From Paulownia fortunei (Eukaryota; Streptophyta; Magnoliopsida; Lamiales; Paulowniaceae), in assembly GCA_019321725.1 (NCBI GenBank), contig CM033118.1:7156071-7220070 (forward strand): a stretch of 64,000 nt of DNA. The letters run 5' to 3'. A model generated the notes under the pieces. The model was not told the origin of the DNA. It saw only the letters and a program-made list of their open reading frames with translations, and made no database searches. Below are positions 47,430-60,869 of the stretch, piece after piece; the first letter of the stretch is position 1; every line of letters begins with the position of its first letter. A program made the position numbers and the translations under genes.

Positions 47430-48632
47430 TAACCCCTTTGTGATTGTCAAACAATCAAAAGATATATCAAAATGTTGCAGGATATACACAAGGCTACCAT
47501 CATGTCTCAAGTTTGAGAACTAGTCATGTATTATCGCAACACAGAAATTCTTGCTTTAACAGACAAAGCCTCCAAATAAGAATTTCTTGTGAGTCATGTT
47601 CTGTGTACTTGTTCCCTATCAAGCACCCACATACATACACTTACATCTCTATGCTAATATCAATGGAATGCGAGACTTTATCTAATGTGCATAAATAAAA
47701 AATACAAGACATAAGATAAAAAAAATACATTTTTATTAATATGATTCATAATAAGATTGTGTTTACAAAAGTAAAAGAGTATAGTACACCTAATTCAATT
47801 GGGGTATTGGGCATCCTACTCTAATATTTAACAACATTGAAATTTAATAGGAGTTTTAGGGGTTGTAGTTCTGCTAAAATGGGAGTATAAACAAATTCTT
47901 AGTGACAATTGGTATCTAGAAATGAATTTGGGTGGGAAAAAATTAAATTTAGGAATAGAATGAAAATAGAGATAAAATGTTATTTACATTAAAATTAAAT
48001 AACATTTTCTACACTTGGTGTGCAATAGAAAAAAGAAGGAATCGAATCAAGATTTCTGGATTCATTCAATGTATATATTTGGTAAGTGGTAATGACCGGT
48101 AGGAATGCAAATAAAATAAAAAAATAACGAAAATACATCTGATGGAAATACTAATTTTAAATATTAATTTAATATCACTATTTTGTTTAGATGCTTCTAT
48201 ATATTTAGATATGAAATAAATATTTATTGCAATAACTAATATCTTATAATAATATTCATACATCTAAATACAAAAAATATATGTTTACAATACATAATAG
48301 ATACTTATTCCTAAAATATAGATATCAATAAATATAAGAACGTATAGCAAACGTTATTGTTTATTGTATTTACAGTTAAATTATAATCACAAATATAAAT
48401 ATATAATTATCTAAATAAATATTTATTACATAGCTTAATATTTGAAATACTACAAATTTATATAAAAATATTTTGTTTAAACGAGATATTTTAGTATTTT
48501 ATATTGACTTAATTGCATACAAAATAAATATATAATAACTAAAAAAACATATATTACATAGATGAATATTTGAAATACTACAAACTAGTTATATCAAATA
48601 TATATTTGTGTTTAAAAATATATTTTAGTATT
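47430..48632. other. AT-rich DNA, no gene seen
   Basis: Very AT-rich with many TA and ATAA words. No coding, RNA or transposon end was recognised. Confidence 0.5.
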
Positions 48633-50359
48633 TTATATTGGTACTGGTTACATAAAAAAGAAATATTTAAATACACTTGTAGACATATGTATATTGATGT
48701 ATTACATTTAATACACTTACATATAAAATATATATGAATATCAATTTATAATTATATATGAAAGTACATGAATATCTACCGTATTCAATATAATACATAT
48801 GACCATTAAAAATAAGTTTAATCGTCTAGTATCATGTATATCAAATACATAAATAAATTATCTTATATTAAGTTATATATTATCACATAGGTGCATATAT
48901 ACGTGTATGGCTGCACATATATGAATATACGATATACATATCTAATATAAAGATTAATGACGTTACAACTAAAACAAAGTCTTAGATATGTACTTTAAAC
49001 ATATAAATTTAATTTTATGTATTTCTATAATTTATATACAATATTTGTATATATTTAATGTACTTAAATAATAAGATATGATGTGCGTGAATATCAACCT
49101 TAGCTTTGACAAATTTATATTAAAATATAAAAAAATAAATTTATTTCCAACCTATTGGTAATAGCCAAATCTGTATGGAAGGGGTGGAATGGTTAATTCT
49201 TTCTTTAAGAAATTGGGATTTGGATTCCTCAAGGAATTGTGTTAATTAAAACAGCATAGGATTTGGAATGAACTTGGAATGATTATTTAATTTCAAGTTC
49301 ATTTTTGCATACCAATCACCCTAATTTAATTTGTAAGTGAACTTGGAATTACTATTTCATTCCAAATTCATTTTTCATACCAATCTTCTAAATTCAAATT
49401 TTATTAATATAATTATCAAAATTAGAAGTAATCCATATTTTGAGCATAAATTCCTTTCAAGGACAGAATAGCAAGTGAACTTTTATAATTTTCATTCGCT
49501 ATTGTTAACTATGATAGAGATTTCGTGATCTTTTCCTTTTCAATATTACAATATCGTAAATTCATGAGAGAGAAAGGGTTAATGGAGGCATCTTTATATT
49601 CTTGGAAGCCGAAATTTGAATATCAAACAATACAAATATTCGACTATTAATTATTTATATATGGAAACTTTTTCTTGCTGTGATTTTTTATTTTTGAGAC
49701 AATCAATCAATAAAGTTCAAATGAAAATACAAATATATTTCCACGACGCACATGTTAATAGTATCTACCATATTTAAATAGGTATTCCAACAAAAAGTAG
49801 ATTATAAAATATAAACATAAAATGGAATCGACCCACCATGTCTCAAGAAAGAGACCATGAAAAAGTTTGAGAAGCATGATTTAGAAATGAGACTGATGTG
49901 ATATGTACCTTTGATGGAATTGGAATGATGGAAAAAGAGTTCTTAAGAATCCCTTGTATAATGTTCCTTGTATGGTGGTTCCAACCTGCGATACAAATAG
50001 ACGATTAGAGGGTTTTTGAGGTCATTCGAGGATAACCCCAACATTTAATTCAATATGAATTCACAAAGCAGATAATAGTTAGGTTAGTGTAACGTACCTT
50101 AAAATGAATGGGAAGAGGTAATTTGCAATTATCCTCAAGGGGGCTATGATTGTATGTAATTGGATATGTGCACTAGGTTTAAAACCTCGTTAGACTTGGG
50201 CCCATTGGCTTGAGCCTTTTTCGATATTTGGACTTCCAATAATTAATTGGGCATGAATTAGTTAATGCCCATCATACAACCCCAACTCCCGAATAGGTTG
50301 CAAGGAGTGTAGACTAGTCGGGAGTTAATAATTTTGTGGATTAAATACTTATCCTTGTT
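48633..50359. repeat. left copy of a 1.73-kb duplication flanking the gap
   Basis: Collinear with 50466-52192 at a constant offset of 1833 bases, and identical wherever I compared. It contains an internal 69-bp tandem repeat (49270 and 49339, GAACTTGGAAT words). Its last bases differ from the right copy only at the gap edge. Confidence 0.93.
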
Positions 50360-50365
50360 CTCGAT

Positions 50366-50465
50366 NNNNNNNNNNNNNNNNNNNNNNNNNNNNNNNNNNN
50401 NNNNNNNNNNNNNNNNNNNNNNNNNNNNNNNNNNNNNNNNNNNNNNNNNNNNNNNNNNNNNNNNN
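50366..50465. other. assembly gap, 100 N
   Basis: Exactly 100 N, the usual placeholder for a gap of unknown size. Open frames that cross it are not real. Confidence 0.99.
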
Positions 50466-52192
50466 TTATATTGGTACTGGTTACATAAAAAAGAAATATT
50501 TAAATACACTTGTAGACATATGTATATTGATGTATTACATTTAATACACTTACATATAAAATATATATGAATATCAATTTATAATTATATATGAAAGTAC
50601 ATGAATATCTACCGTATTCAATATAATACATATGACCATTAAAAATAAGTTTAATCGTCTAGTATCATGTATATCAAATACATAAATAAATTATCTTATA
50701 TTAAGTTATATATTATCACATAGGTGCATATATACGTGTATGGCTGCACATATATGAATATACGATATACATATCTAATATAAAGATTAATGACGTTACA
50801 ACTAAAACAAAGTCTTAGATATGTACTTTAAACATATAAATTTAATTTTATGTATTTCTATAATTTATATACAATATTTGTATATATTTAATGTACTTAA
50901 ATAATAAGATATGATGTGCGTGAATATCAACCTTAGCTTTGACAAATTTATATTAAAATATAAAAAAATAAATTTATTTCCAACCTATTGGTAATAGCCA
51001 AATCTGTATGGAAGGGGTGGAATGGTTAATTCTTTCTTTAAGAAATTGGGATTTGGATTCCTCAAGGAATTGTGTTAATTAAAACAGCATAGGATTTGGA
51101 ATGAACTTGGAATGATTATTTAATTTCAAGTTCATTTTTGCATACCAATCACCCTAATTTAATTTGTAAGTGAACTTGGAATTACTATTTCATTCCAAAT
51201 TCATTTTTCATACCAATCTTCTAAATTCAAATTTTATTAATATAATTATCAAAATTAGAAGTAATCCATATTTTGAGCATAAATTCCTTTCAAGGACAGA
51301 ATAGCAAGTGAACTTTTATAATTTTCATTCGCTATTGTTAACTATGATAGAGATTTCGTGATCTTTTCCTTTTCAATATTACAATATCGTAAATTCATGA
51401 GAGAGAAAGGGTTAATGGAGGCATCTTTATATTCTTGGAAGCCGAAATTTGAATATCAAACAATACAAATATTCGACTATTAATTATTTATATATGGAAA
51501 CTTTTTCTTGCTGTGATTTTTTATTTTTGAGACAATCAATCAATAAAGTTCAAATGAAAATACAAATATATTTCCACGACGCACATGTTAATAGTATCTA
51601 CCATATTTAAATAGGTATTCCAACAAAAAGTAGATTATAAAATATAAACATAAAATGGAATCGACCCACCATGTCTCAAGAAAGAGACCATGAAAAAGTT
51701 TGAGAAGCATGATTTAGAAATGAGACTGATGTGATATGTACCTTTGATGGAATTGGAATGATGGAAAAAGAGTTCTTAAGAATCCCTTGTATAATGTTCC
51801 TTGTATGGTGGTTCCAACCTGCGATACAAATAGACGATTAGAGGGTTTTTGAGGTCATTCGAGGATAACCCCAACATTTAATTCAATATGAATTCACAAA
51901 GCAGATAATAGTTAGGTTAGTGTAACGTACCTTAAAATGAATGGGAAGAGGTAATTTGCAATTATCCTCAAGGGGGCTATGATTGTATGTAATTGGATAT
52001 GTGCACTAGGTTTAAAACCTCGTTAGACTTGGGCCCATTGGCTTGAGCCTTTTTCGATATTTGGACTTCCAATAATTAATTGGGCATGAATTAGTTAATG
52101 CCCATCATACAACCCCAACTCCCGAATAGGTTGCAAGGAGTGTAGACTAGTCGGGAGTTAATAATTTTGTGGATTAAATACTTATCCTTGTT
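50466..52192. repeat. right copy of the 1.73-kb duplication flanking the gap
   Basis: See the left copy. It begins at the first base after the gap. Confidence 0.93.
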
Positions 52193-52596
52193 TCGATAAA
52201 ATTGGCCTCCTATTGACAAAGATGGGTGAGCCTACATGTGGCCCAATGTTTTGCTTTCATACAATGTTGTGCCTTGGTTTCCTACATATGGGCTAGGTAG
52301 TGTTTTCTTTTTTCTCGTTTTTACTTCTTGGGTGAGGTTGTGCCTTGTTCGGGGCTTTATTTATTTATTTGCCTTACCCTTGATTTTCTTCCTAGGTGAG
52401 GTTGTGCCTTGCTCAGATATTTCACTCAAGGTAAGGACATGACTCGCCCAAGTTTTACTTAGGCAAGGGCATGTCTTGCTTCCCATCCTATATATTGATG
52501 GTGTTGTGTATTGTTGCTTATGCAAAAGTTCTAGCTAGTGGAGCTTCAACCCACCAGGACCACGCTGCCGAAAAGGCTTGAAACCTTTGAGGTAGG
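52193..52596. other. no gene seen; GGTGAGGTTGTGCCTTG words
   Basis: Short repeated words (GGTGAGGTTGTGCCTTG at about 52331 and 52395). No coding recognised. It is the left flank of the second Athila-like element. Confidence 0.5.
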
Positions 52597-54173
52597 TGAT
52601 AAGTTGGTTTTATACCAACAATTCATATACCTTTTGATTAACATTTAGTTTATTTTCAAGTGTTTTTGCTACTTTTTATGCATTTAATTTGAATTTTTGT
52701 AGGTAATGTCAAAAGGAGAAGAAAATGAAAAGAAACCAAAAACTTGGTTGAAATGTTGAAGAACTGATGACAGTTTTCGTATTTCAATCATAACGTTTTG
52801 CTCAAATATGATTTTGACTTGATTTTTGAACCAATAAAAAGAAATAAATATATCTATAACTTTTATGTTTACCATAAAATCCAATTCTATCAATTTCAAT
52901 AAGAAAAAACGAGTTCAAGAGTCAACACTGGACTGCAATTTTTTGCTATGACATATATTGGTATTTTAGGCATAACGCTCTCCAAAGATGTCATAATTAG
53001 TTGATTCAAGTGCTTATGGAAAGCCAAGACATATGACTATAATTCTTATGAAGACACAAAAAGTCGATTTGGGATAGAAAGTGGTCCAAAATGGGTTTAA
53101 AGAAGCTGAAGACGCTGAAGATAGTGCCTAGCTGTGCCAGGCTATCTAGTCAGCGCCTACACATTGCCACATGGATAAAAGGGGCAAAATAGGTTTTTAG
53201 CCCTCTTTAGGGCTTCTCCCATCTAATTTTAAGGACCCCAAAGAGCCTCCAAAGGTATTTTGGATGTGAGGAGTTGTTCTTGGATAGAAGAAGGCTGCTA
53301 GATAGTGAGAGCTTGCTGCTGGACAGAAAGCTATTCTTGGAGAGAAAAGTGAGCAATTCTTGGAGACAAGGAGAGCTTCAACCATTTCTTCCATCTCACA
53401 AATTGGTGAACAATTTTTATGTTATTTCTTATGTATTTCTTGATATTATATTCATACATGATGAACTAAATATTTCTTTCTAGAGGATAATGTAATCTTA
53501 TTTGATCCTATATTTTGAATTCCAAATATTATTAGTTCAAGTTATTCATCCTGTTTGTATTATCTTATTTAGTATTGCATCTTGATTATTTGACCATTAA
53601 TTGAGAGTGTTTAGTGTATGAGATTTGATACTCGAGAGAGAAAATATTATAGATGATCATAAAGATAACACAACCTAGGAATCATAGAGTTGAGAAGCTT
53701 ATGAAACCTTTGAAATTTTGAAGAAGAATTCATTGAACCTTTGTAGGGTTTTATTCTTGAGTTTTTATAGAAATATTGAAATTCATATTAGAACTCATAA
53801 TCAATTTGGCACTCAAGAGAGGGAATTGATGAGCTTAGAAATTCTTGACTTACATGTATTGTTGACTTGATTTAGTATGTTTTGGAAGGAAGAACATAAA
53901 TGATAATTAGGTGAGTCATTCCTCCAGAATTTATTATTCATAAAGTGTTTGTTGTATTACTTCTAAGAACTCTAGTTTTATCTTTGCAATTTTTATCTTA
54001 TTCTACTTTGTTTATTAATCATCACTTAATTTTCTAGATAAAATTAGAATTATTTGAACTACAATACTTGTTGCAAAATTTTGGTTACAATCCTTGTGCA
54101 TACTCAACTCAACTCATCGTTGTATTAAAACTTGACACCATGCACTTGCAGTTTGCAAAATATATCATGAACA
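52597..54173 (+). repeat. 5' LTR of second Athila-like element
   Basis: About 1577 bp, starts TGATAAG, ends ATGAACA, same family as 5341-6901. The stretch CTATCTAGTCAGCGCC near 53142, also present in the other element's 3' LTR, is missing from the 5' LTR at 5341. Confidence 0.88.
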
Positions 54174-54179
54174 AGTTTT

Positions 54180-54197
54180 TGGTGGCGTTACCAGGGA
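54180..54197 (+). other. primer-binding site, second Athila-like element
   Basis: TGGTGGCGTTACCAGGGA matches the Athila/Tat primer site (TGGCGCCGTTGCCGGGGA) at 14 of 18 positions. Confidence 0.78.
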
Positions 54198-54305
54198 TTG
54201 TTTTATCATAATTGCATTAATATTGTCATGACTTAGTCTTGATTTTATTTTCTTCTCATATTTTCTTGTTGTTTTATCTTGTATTGAATTATATGTATTT
54301 ATATG

Positions 54306-55499
54306 CGTAAGACTATGAGTCTTAACTTGGGTTATTTTGATCCAGAAATTGAGAGGATTGTTCGAGCTATTAGAGCAACAAAAAGAGTTGACAATCAAGC
54401 TATAACGGATAACATCAACAATGCTAATGTGAATACCAATCTTCCATTACAACAATTGCCACCACAATGAGCTATCCGGGACTATTTTCAAACAACCATG
54501 AACTAAAATTACTCCGTCATAGCTCGACAATCAATTAATGCCAATAATTTTGAGCTCAAATCAACCCTCATTAGCATGGTGCAGCAAAATCAATTTGGTG
54601 GAAGCGCGTTAAAGGATCCTAATGCACACTTATCTATATTTTTGGAGATTTGTGACACCATCAAAATGAATAGAGTGCTCGATATGCCATTAGACTTTGC
54701 TTGTTTCCATTCTCACTTCAAGACAAAGCTAGGCTATGGTTACAATCTTTTGCACCATGTAGCATACCGAGTTGGAATAACTTGACACAAAAATTCCTTA
54801 CTAAGTATTTTCCACCAAGCAAGATACTTCAACTCAAAAGTGAGATAGCTTAATTCCTCCAACAAGACTTTGAACCACTATATGAAGTTGGGAGAGGTTT
54901 AAAGATTTTCTGAGAAAGTGTTCTCAACGCGGTTATGAGGATTAGCAGCAGGTACAATATTTCTATAATGGTTTAAATGGGCAAACTCGAACTATAATAG
55001 ATGCTGCCACAAGTGGGACTTTGATGTCTAAGACAACAAATAAATCCCATATTTTGCTAGAGGAGATGGCTACTAATAGCTATCAATGGCCATTCGAGAG
55101 GTTTTCCATTAAAAAAGTTTCCTGTGTTCTTGAGGTAGATTCATTTACACAATTAGCCGCACAAATTTCTGCTCTTTCTAACCAATTTGTAGCTTGGACT
55201 TCTAATGGAGCTTCTCAAAGAATAGATTCCATGGCATCCCCTGGCACTTCATTAATGAAAACCAAAGGTAATGAGTAGGTAAATTTTGTTAATAATCGTA
55301 ATTTTAATTTCAAGGAAAATCAATTACCAACTTACTACCATTCGGGGCTTAGAAATCATGAGAATTTTTCCTACACCAACAATCATAATGTGCTTCAACC
55401 CCCACCGGGTTACAACAATCCACCACATTCCAACCCTCAAGTAAGTGAGAAAAAGGCATCTTTGGAAGATTTGATTAGCACTTTCATTGGCGAGATAAG
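54306..55499 (+). pseudogene. Athila-like gag, 5' part, truncated
   Basis: The frame begins near 54306 with a LNLGYFDPE motif and goes on through AIRDYF, LISMVQQNQFGGSALKDPN (54576-54785) and EVDSFTQLAAQ (55021-55278), parallel to 7045-8165. Stops are present near 54470 and 54505 among others. Homology stops at 55499, where a minus-strand LTR begins, so protease and polymerase are absent. Confidence 0.8.
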
Positions 55500-56250
55500 T
55501 GCAGTAGAATCGTACATTAAGCTAAATGAACCCAAGTATTTGTTGTGCCATTGGTGATACAAAAATCAAGAATTGCCACTAAACAAGAAAGGTTTTAACG
55601 CCAACACTTATTTATGGGATTAGGTATTTATGCACACCTTTGTCTGCAACAAATTAATATTTGACATTAGCAGTCGGTGGAATAGAACTGTACAATAAGA
55701 TAAATGAACTTAAATATTTGTTGTGCCATTGGTGATACATAAATTAAGAATCAATGCAAAACAAAGAGGGTTTCAATCAAAAATTAAAATAATAATACAA
55801 CACAACTAAATATTATGCACCTTTATAACCATTCTTCTTCCTCCATCAAGAGGTTCACCATTTCTCCTCAACTAAATAAAATTTAGAAAAACTTAATAAA
55901 AGTATAAAATACTAAAAATGAAAGAGAAACTAGAGAATATATTTTTATTACTATAAGAAATCTTACATTACTACTAGAAAACTTACCCTAAAGGAAGACA
56001 ACAATAAAATTTTCTTTACATCTCTAAGGGTTTTTGTGTGTTTTGAAAGTCATCCAAGAGGCCCTATTTATAGTAGAAGAGTATCTAAATTGACATTTTC
56101 AAATTCACTTCAAATGCACTCCAAATTAACTTCAAACGTGCTTTAAATTTATATGTCCTTTTCATATTTGCATTTTGTCATACATTTTTCTCCATGTAAT
56201 CAACTGATTTTGGAAAAGTGATCTATATGAAAGTTGTAGATTTATCTGTC
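55500..56250 (-). repeat. LTR-like block on the minus strand with TATA box
   Basis: On the minus strand it begins TGACAGATAAATC at 56250 and ends at 55500 in a CA. A TATA box CTATAAATAGGGC lies at 56062-56074 (minus) with A-rich leader downstream. The distal part has a direct repeat of about 178 bp (GTATTTGTTGTGCCATTGGT near 55534 and again near 55711). No matching target duplication: it joins plus-strand gag on one side and minus-strand gag on the other. Confidence 0.55.
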
Positions 56251-57545
56251 ACCTGATTCTTTGTCAAAAACTTTTCTATTTCGAAGAATTGTGACCGAAT
56301 TAGCCTCCTCGAATGAATTTTCACTTGAAGAAACATGACATTGAGTGGAAGGATTATGTTGAGGTTGAGCAGAAAATCTACAGTTTTTTTCATGAGTACA
56401 CAAAGAAGCTGTCAGTGTTGAAACTATGCTTTTGATATCAATGATGACTTGTGAAGTCTGGTTATTGATGTTTGTTTGTGCATGCATAAATTCTTGCAAA
56501 GTCTCTTTCAAGGATTTTGTATGTGGAGCTGGATAAGAAGAAAACTTTGGTGGCTTTTGTAAATGTAGCAGTTGGGCACGGTTCTCATCTCGCCAATTAA
56601 AATTGGGATGATTTCTCTATTTTGGATTATAAGTTTCTAAATATGGAGAATGAAAAGACTTTTTAAATTTGTTCATGATATTTACTTGTACTGGAATATT
56701 TGGGCATTCATTGGTGGAGTGTCCAACAAGTTCATAAATGTTACAAACTTCTTCATCTTGCACAGATATGATTTTCTTTATATTTTTAAGTTTCATGGCC
56801 TTTGCTTTTTTTTTGTTAAACTAGCAATCATAGCATTTAGATCATTTTCTTGACTAAGGTAATATTTTTTTTATTACTATTATCAAGATTAGTCCTAATA
56901 GAACATTCGAAAGAATTAACATATGCCATAATTGAGAGTTTTCTGCCAAATGATCTTGATATTTTAAGCCTTCATCAGATTCTTTATCAAGAAACTATTC
57001 ATTATACATTATTTCAATAAATTATTTTATTTTAGGAGTTAAACCTTCAGAAAAGAAATTAATTAAGTATTACGTTTCAAAACCATGATGTGGGCATGAA
57101 TTCAATAAATTTTTAAATCTTTCCCAACATTAAAAGAAAGCTTCATTAGAATTTTGAAAAAAAAATTGGATTTATCTTTTCAAAGCATTAGTTTTATGAA
57201 TTGGAAATAATTTTTTCAAAAATTCAGCTTGCATAATTGACCTAAGTTTTAAAGAGTTAAGCCAAATTTTTGCTTTATCTTTTAAAGAAAATGAAAATAA
57301 TTTGAACATAATGATCTTATTTGTACAAGTTTGATTTTCAAAAGTGGCAGAGACTAAAACCATGAAAATTTGGAAGTAAAGTGAACATACCTGGCTTGAA
57401 TCAAAAGTTATTTGCATTGAGAGGAAAAATGAAACAAGAATGAGAAGAATTTGGAGTAGGTTGCAAGTAATAACGCATGGTACACACTTGTTGATTCTTA
57501 TTTTCATCCTTTAGACTTTCATTTTTCAGCCATGGTGGAAGTGTG
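56251..57545 (-). pseudogene. Athila/Tat-like gag, minus-strand copy 1
   Basis: 57172-57507 reads LFSFSLKDKAKIWLNSLK and AEFLKKLFPIHKTNALKR, the hallmark Gag block of Athila/Tat elements. 56242-56511 gives the C-terminal part (LQEFMHAQTNINNQTSQVI, then TILRNRKV). The middle is frame-broken. A similar second copy lies at 61926-63090. Confidence 0.82.
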
Positions 57546-58480
57546 TAGAGGTGACTCAAATAAATTTTCAAATAAAGTTTCAGAATTTTTCTAACTAAAC
57601 GATGAGAATTATGACTATTATATCATATGAACATATAATCACACAATATTAGCTACTTACATGTGAATGTACATATTGTTGTGATTGTTGGTCACACAAT
57701 AGTATATTTAGGTTAAGTAAGAAGATATGGTTACCACAGAAAAAAAAAATTATTGAAAGGCTGAAAGTGGCTCACTATACAGATGTTCTCTTGGAACATC
57801 ACATGGAGAACAAGCTGATTTGGCCATGGTGCTAGAAAGCCTAATGCCTTAATCAATTTTCAAGTGGTGCTCAGTTAGTTATTCGCCTCAATAGACCAAA
57901 ATGAAAAGTTCCAACACTCAACGCCTACATATCGAAAATCCAAGGGATGATTAAAGCGAGAGGATAAGAACTACCTATTTTGACATGCTTATCTCCATAC
58001 CAAATAACATAACTATTTGTGCAAAATAATTTGAGTATCACAAAAATATATTAACCAAAGAATAATATCAAAGTACAAAATATCACCCATCATCAATCAA
58101 ACCACATTATTCGTGTTTAATTTAATCATTAAAGTTGGAAGAACATCTACGACTCAAAAAATGACAATTCACAAACTTTTGTTAAAAACTTCACAAACTT
58201 GACATGTTATGCAAACAAAAAAATACAGGGATATGTCTTAAGAGTGTCAAAGTTACCTTTTACTCTGCCACCTTTTTTCATGGCTTCAATGGACTTAAAA
58301 GAAAACACGCTTGAAATTTATTTTATTAAAAAAAGCTAAAAAAATACACATTAAACACATAAGACATGATATCAACTATCCCTCCCCCAACCAAATCTAG
58401 ACATTATCCCCAATGTTGAAAATAGATAGGAAAGTAGAGTTTAGAAAATATTACCTAAAATGTGACATGTTGGAAAATAA
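57546..58480 (-). other. 5' region of minus-strand Athila/Tat copy 1
   Basis: Non-coding, and closely similar to 63250-64000 (e.g. AAGAAGATATGGTTAC and GATAGGAAAGTAGAGTTTAGA in both). It is the leader or LTR side of the element upstream of gag. Confidence 0.65.
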
Positions 58481-58533
58481 AGCTAAAACAACACAATATA
58501 TACATTATTAGTTGAATCCTTTATGGATAAATA

Positions 58534-59225
58534 TCACAGACTAAGAGTCAAATTCATTTTGTATTTTTGACCATTTTCTCTATTGGACCAATCTACACGA
58601 GCCAAGGCTGGATTAGGTTCTCGCACTATGCTAGAATTTGATCAATCATTTGGTCAAGTGTTGGAGTAGAAATGAGAATTCATATCGCAGACGGTGAAAG
58701 AAAATATTTTTCTACAGTATGATCTACAAAAGATAGCAAACCATAAAAAAACCATTAACATTAAGAATACCTACAAGTTTCTAGTGAATGTTGAGTTGTG
58801 CCCAAGAGACAACTTGAAATAACTCCTCTAGTATACCAAAACCACCCTGTAGAATAATGAATGCATCTCCATTGTGTAACATGTTAGGCATTCTGTCTTG
58901 AATATGTGACACTTGTAACATATCTCCAATATTCATACCTGTGATATTATGTACTGTTAAAGGTTTTGTGATAACTACTAAAAATTTAATTCCTCCTACA
59001 TGAGCAGAAGTAGTAACACTCCTCATTAACCCTAAACTGCCTTCCCCCATACACTAAATGAATTTTTTTTCTACTAAAGTTCTACCAAGGTTATCTGTTG
59101 CCCTTATAAACTCACCATTTTTTCTTGGATTGGTTCCACAAAAGATACAAATACAGTTAAACTTGCGAGTGGAAGAGACTTCTAATTTTTTTGAAAGTGT
59201 ATTGTACAAAAATAGAGTAAGTACG
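58534..59225 (-). pseudogene. LOG-type cytokinin phosphoribohydrolase, intronless pseudogene
   Basis: From 59225 down, frames in order give the N-terminal RKFNCICIFCGTNP and NLGRTLVEKK, the EGSLGLMRSV and VHNITGMNIGDMLQVS blocks (58781-59050), and the catalytic PGGxGTxxE motif as QGGFGILEE. VSWAQLNIH, GILNVNGFF, FLSPSA, ILISTP and the C-terminal NLTLSL stop at 58534 follow. LOG enzymes release active cytokinin from its riboside 5'-monophosphate. The whole protein can be followed with no intron, while plant LOG genes are normally split by several. Lesions: TAG after KKFI, an extra A in the GGGG run near 59047, TAG after NIH, a frameshift near 58735, and TGA after SPSAI. The wording is closest to LOG10-type proteins. 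Confidence 0.85.
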
Positions 59226-60869
59226 GTGCTATTTATTAAGGTGTAAACATGGAGTACATTTATTGCATGTCTCTTTTTTTTGTCAGAAAGATTGAAAATA
59301 GGGACATAAAGTTTGAAAATTAGCTACTTACACATGAATCTACATGTAGTTGTGATTGTAGTTCACATCTTTCTTTGGTTTTATGTCCGATAACGGCTTA
59401 AACGCCCTTTATGGGTCGAGGATATGCTTCCCATCTAATTTTCTTATAAACTGAAAAATAGGATCTTTTAATGTTACATTCCTAAGACAATAATGCTCAT
59501 ATTCACCCCGAAAGTGATTCCATAAATCAAGAATTGCACATTGTACTAATTTACATGAATGCATCTCAAAAGTCATTATAATATCATATACCGACTCCTT
59601 ACTCAGTCCATCTATAATTAATTGAATTTTATCTTCTCGATTTTTAGAAATTATTCCTAAGAAATAACATTTTATGTTGCAAGTCTATTGGGTACATTTA
59701 TGACAAACTTGCATTTTTTTCTACCCTTCGTTTTTTTGAATATGTACTTTTATCAAAACCACGCATATATCAAGTAAGCAAGTTTGATAACTCATATGAA
59801 AACTCACCTACTACTCTTACTTTTGCTTTACTTATCCATCATGTGTCTCATGTGATGCTCTTGTGCATAAGCATCCTTAATCCTTCAATTCTGATTTATA
59901 AGTTTGTAAAATTATTTTTTTAGGAAGAAAGGAAATCGCTTCTTGAGAGCTAGAAGAATGTCATCCATTTTGAAAAGAAAAAGAATAGAGAATGAGAAAA
60001 AGAAAGAAACTTTATACAGAGATTTCAGTTGTTTGGGAAACTAAAAAATCCAACTTCAATTGCCACAAAGTACCATTATTCGCCACTTAATCGGGAAGGA
60101 TCCTAATTTTTTATAATTTTCATAACTTTTGCAGTGAAAGTATCATTGAAAAGAGTGGGTCAACAAAATCCATACTGCAAGATCTTTGCAGCGATTTTGT
60201 TTGTAGAAAAGTGACTACCATGTGCTCTTGCATGACAAAATTTGAAAAAATACTCCCTACCACATTGTCAGCACACATTTTCGATTAGGACAAAATAAAA
60301 TAAAAAGTAAAAAAATTAAATGAATAAAAATAAAAAAGAATGAGAGTTAGAGAAAACAAATATGTGATTATCTACTCTCATAATCTTCTTTTCCATCTGT
60401 TAGGTTGTCTTCCAACAAGTACTTGGTTTAATATCCTCAGCCCAACATTGCCTCTTTCATCACTCATCAACATATGCTGCCAAAGCCATCATCCATCCAA
60501 TCATCATCTAATAATTACGAAGCACCAAAATAAGTTTGTTTGTTTGTACTTGAGTAATGTTTTTAGCAGTGCTAACTATTGGTATTTCTTTCTCATCCAA
60601 GAAGACATATTTAAGATGATCCGTGATTGGTTTAATCTTCATTATAGGTGTCTACATAATAGAAGGTAGAAGCCTCTCATTAGTTGTTGGCAATTCAACA
60701 TAAGAAACATCATACCTTAATTTTTTTGGCAATGAATCCAGCCTCATTACATAATTTTCCATATCTGCCAACATTTACACATCCAACTTCTTTTCTTTCA
60801 AATCTTTCATAAGGAGATATTTTTATAAAGTAACCTCCATTCCATTCTTGTAAGCAAACTTAAGTATTT
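59226..60869. other. mostly unassigned; one coding-like stretch
   Basis: Nothing firm except an open minus-strand frame of about 80 codons (59450-59690, see findings). 59310-59350 is similar to 57640-57690, which suggests another piece of the minus-strand element. Confidence 0.4.

Noticed and set aside
50258..50570. Open frames across the N run
   Set aside because: They are open only because N codons cannot be stops.
60340..60669. 109-codon plus-strand frame
   Set aside because: Low-complexity composition (Leu, Ser, His, Asn rich), no motif, and located in the decayed distal part of a minus-strand element.
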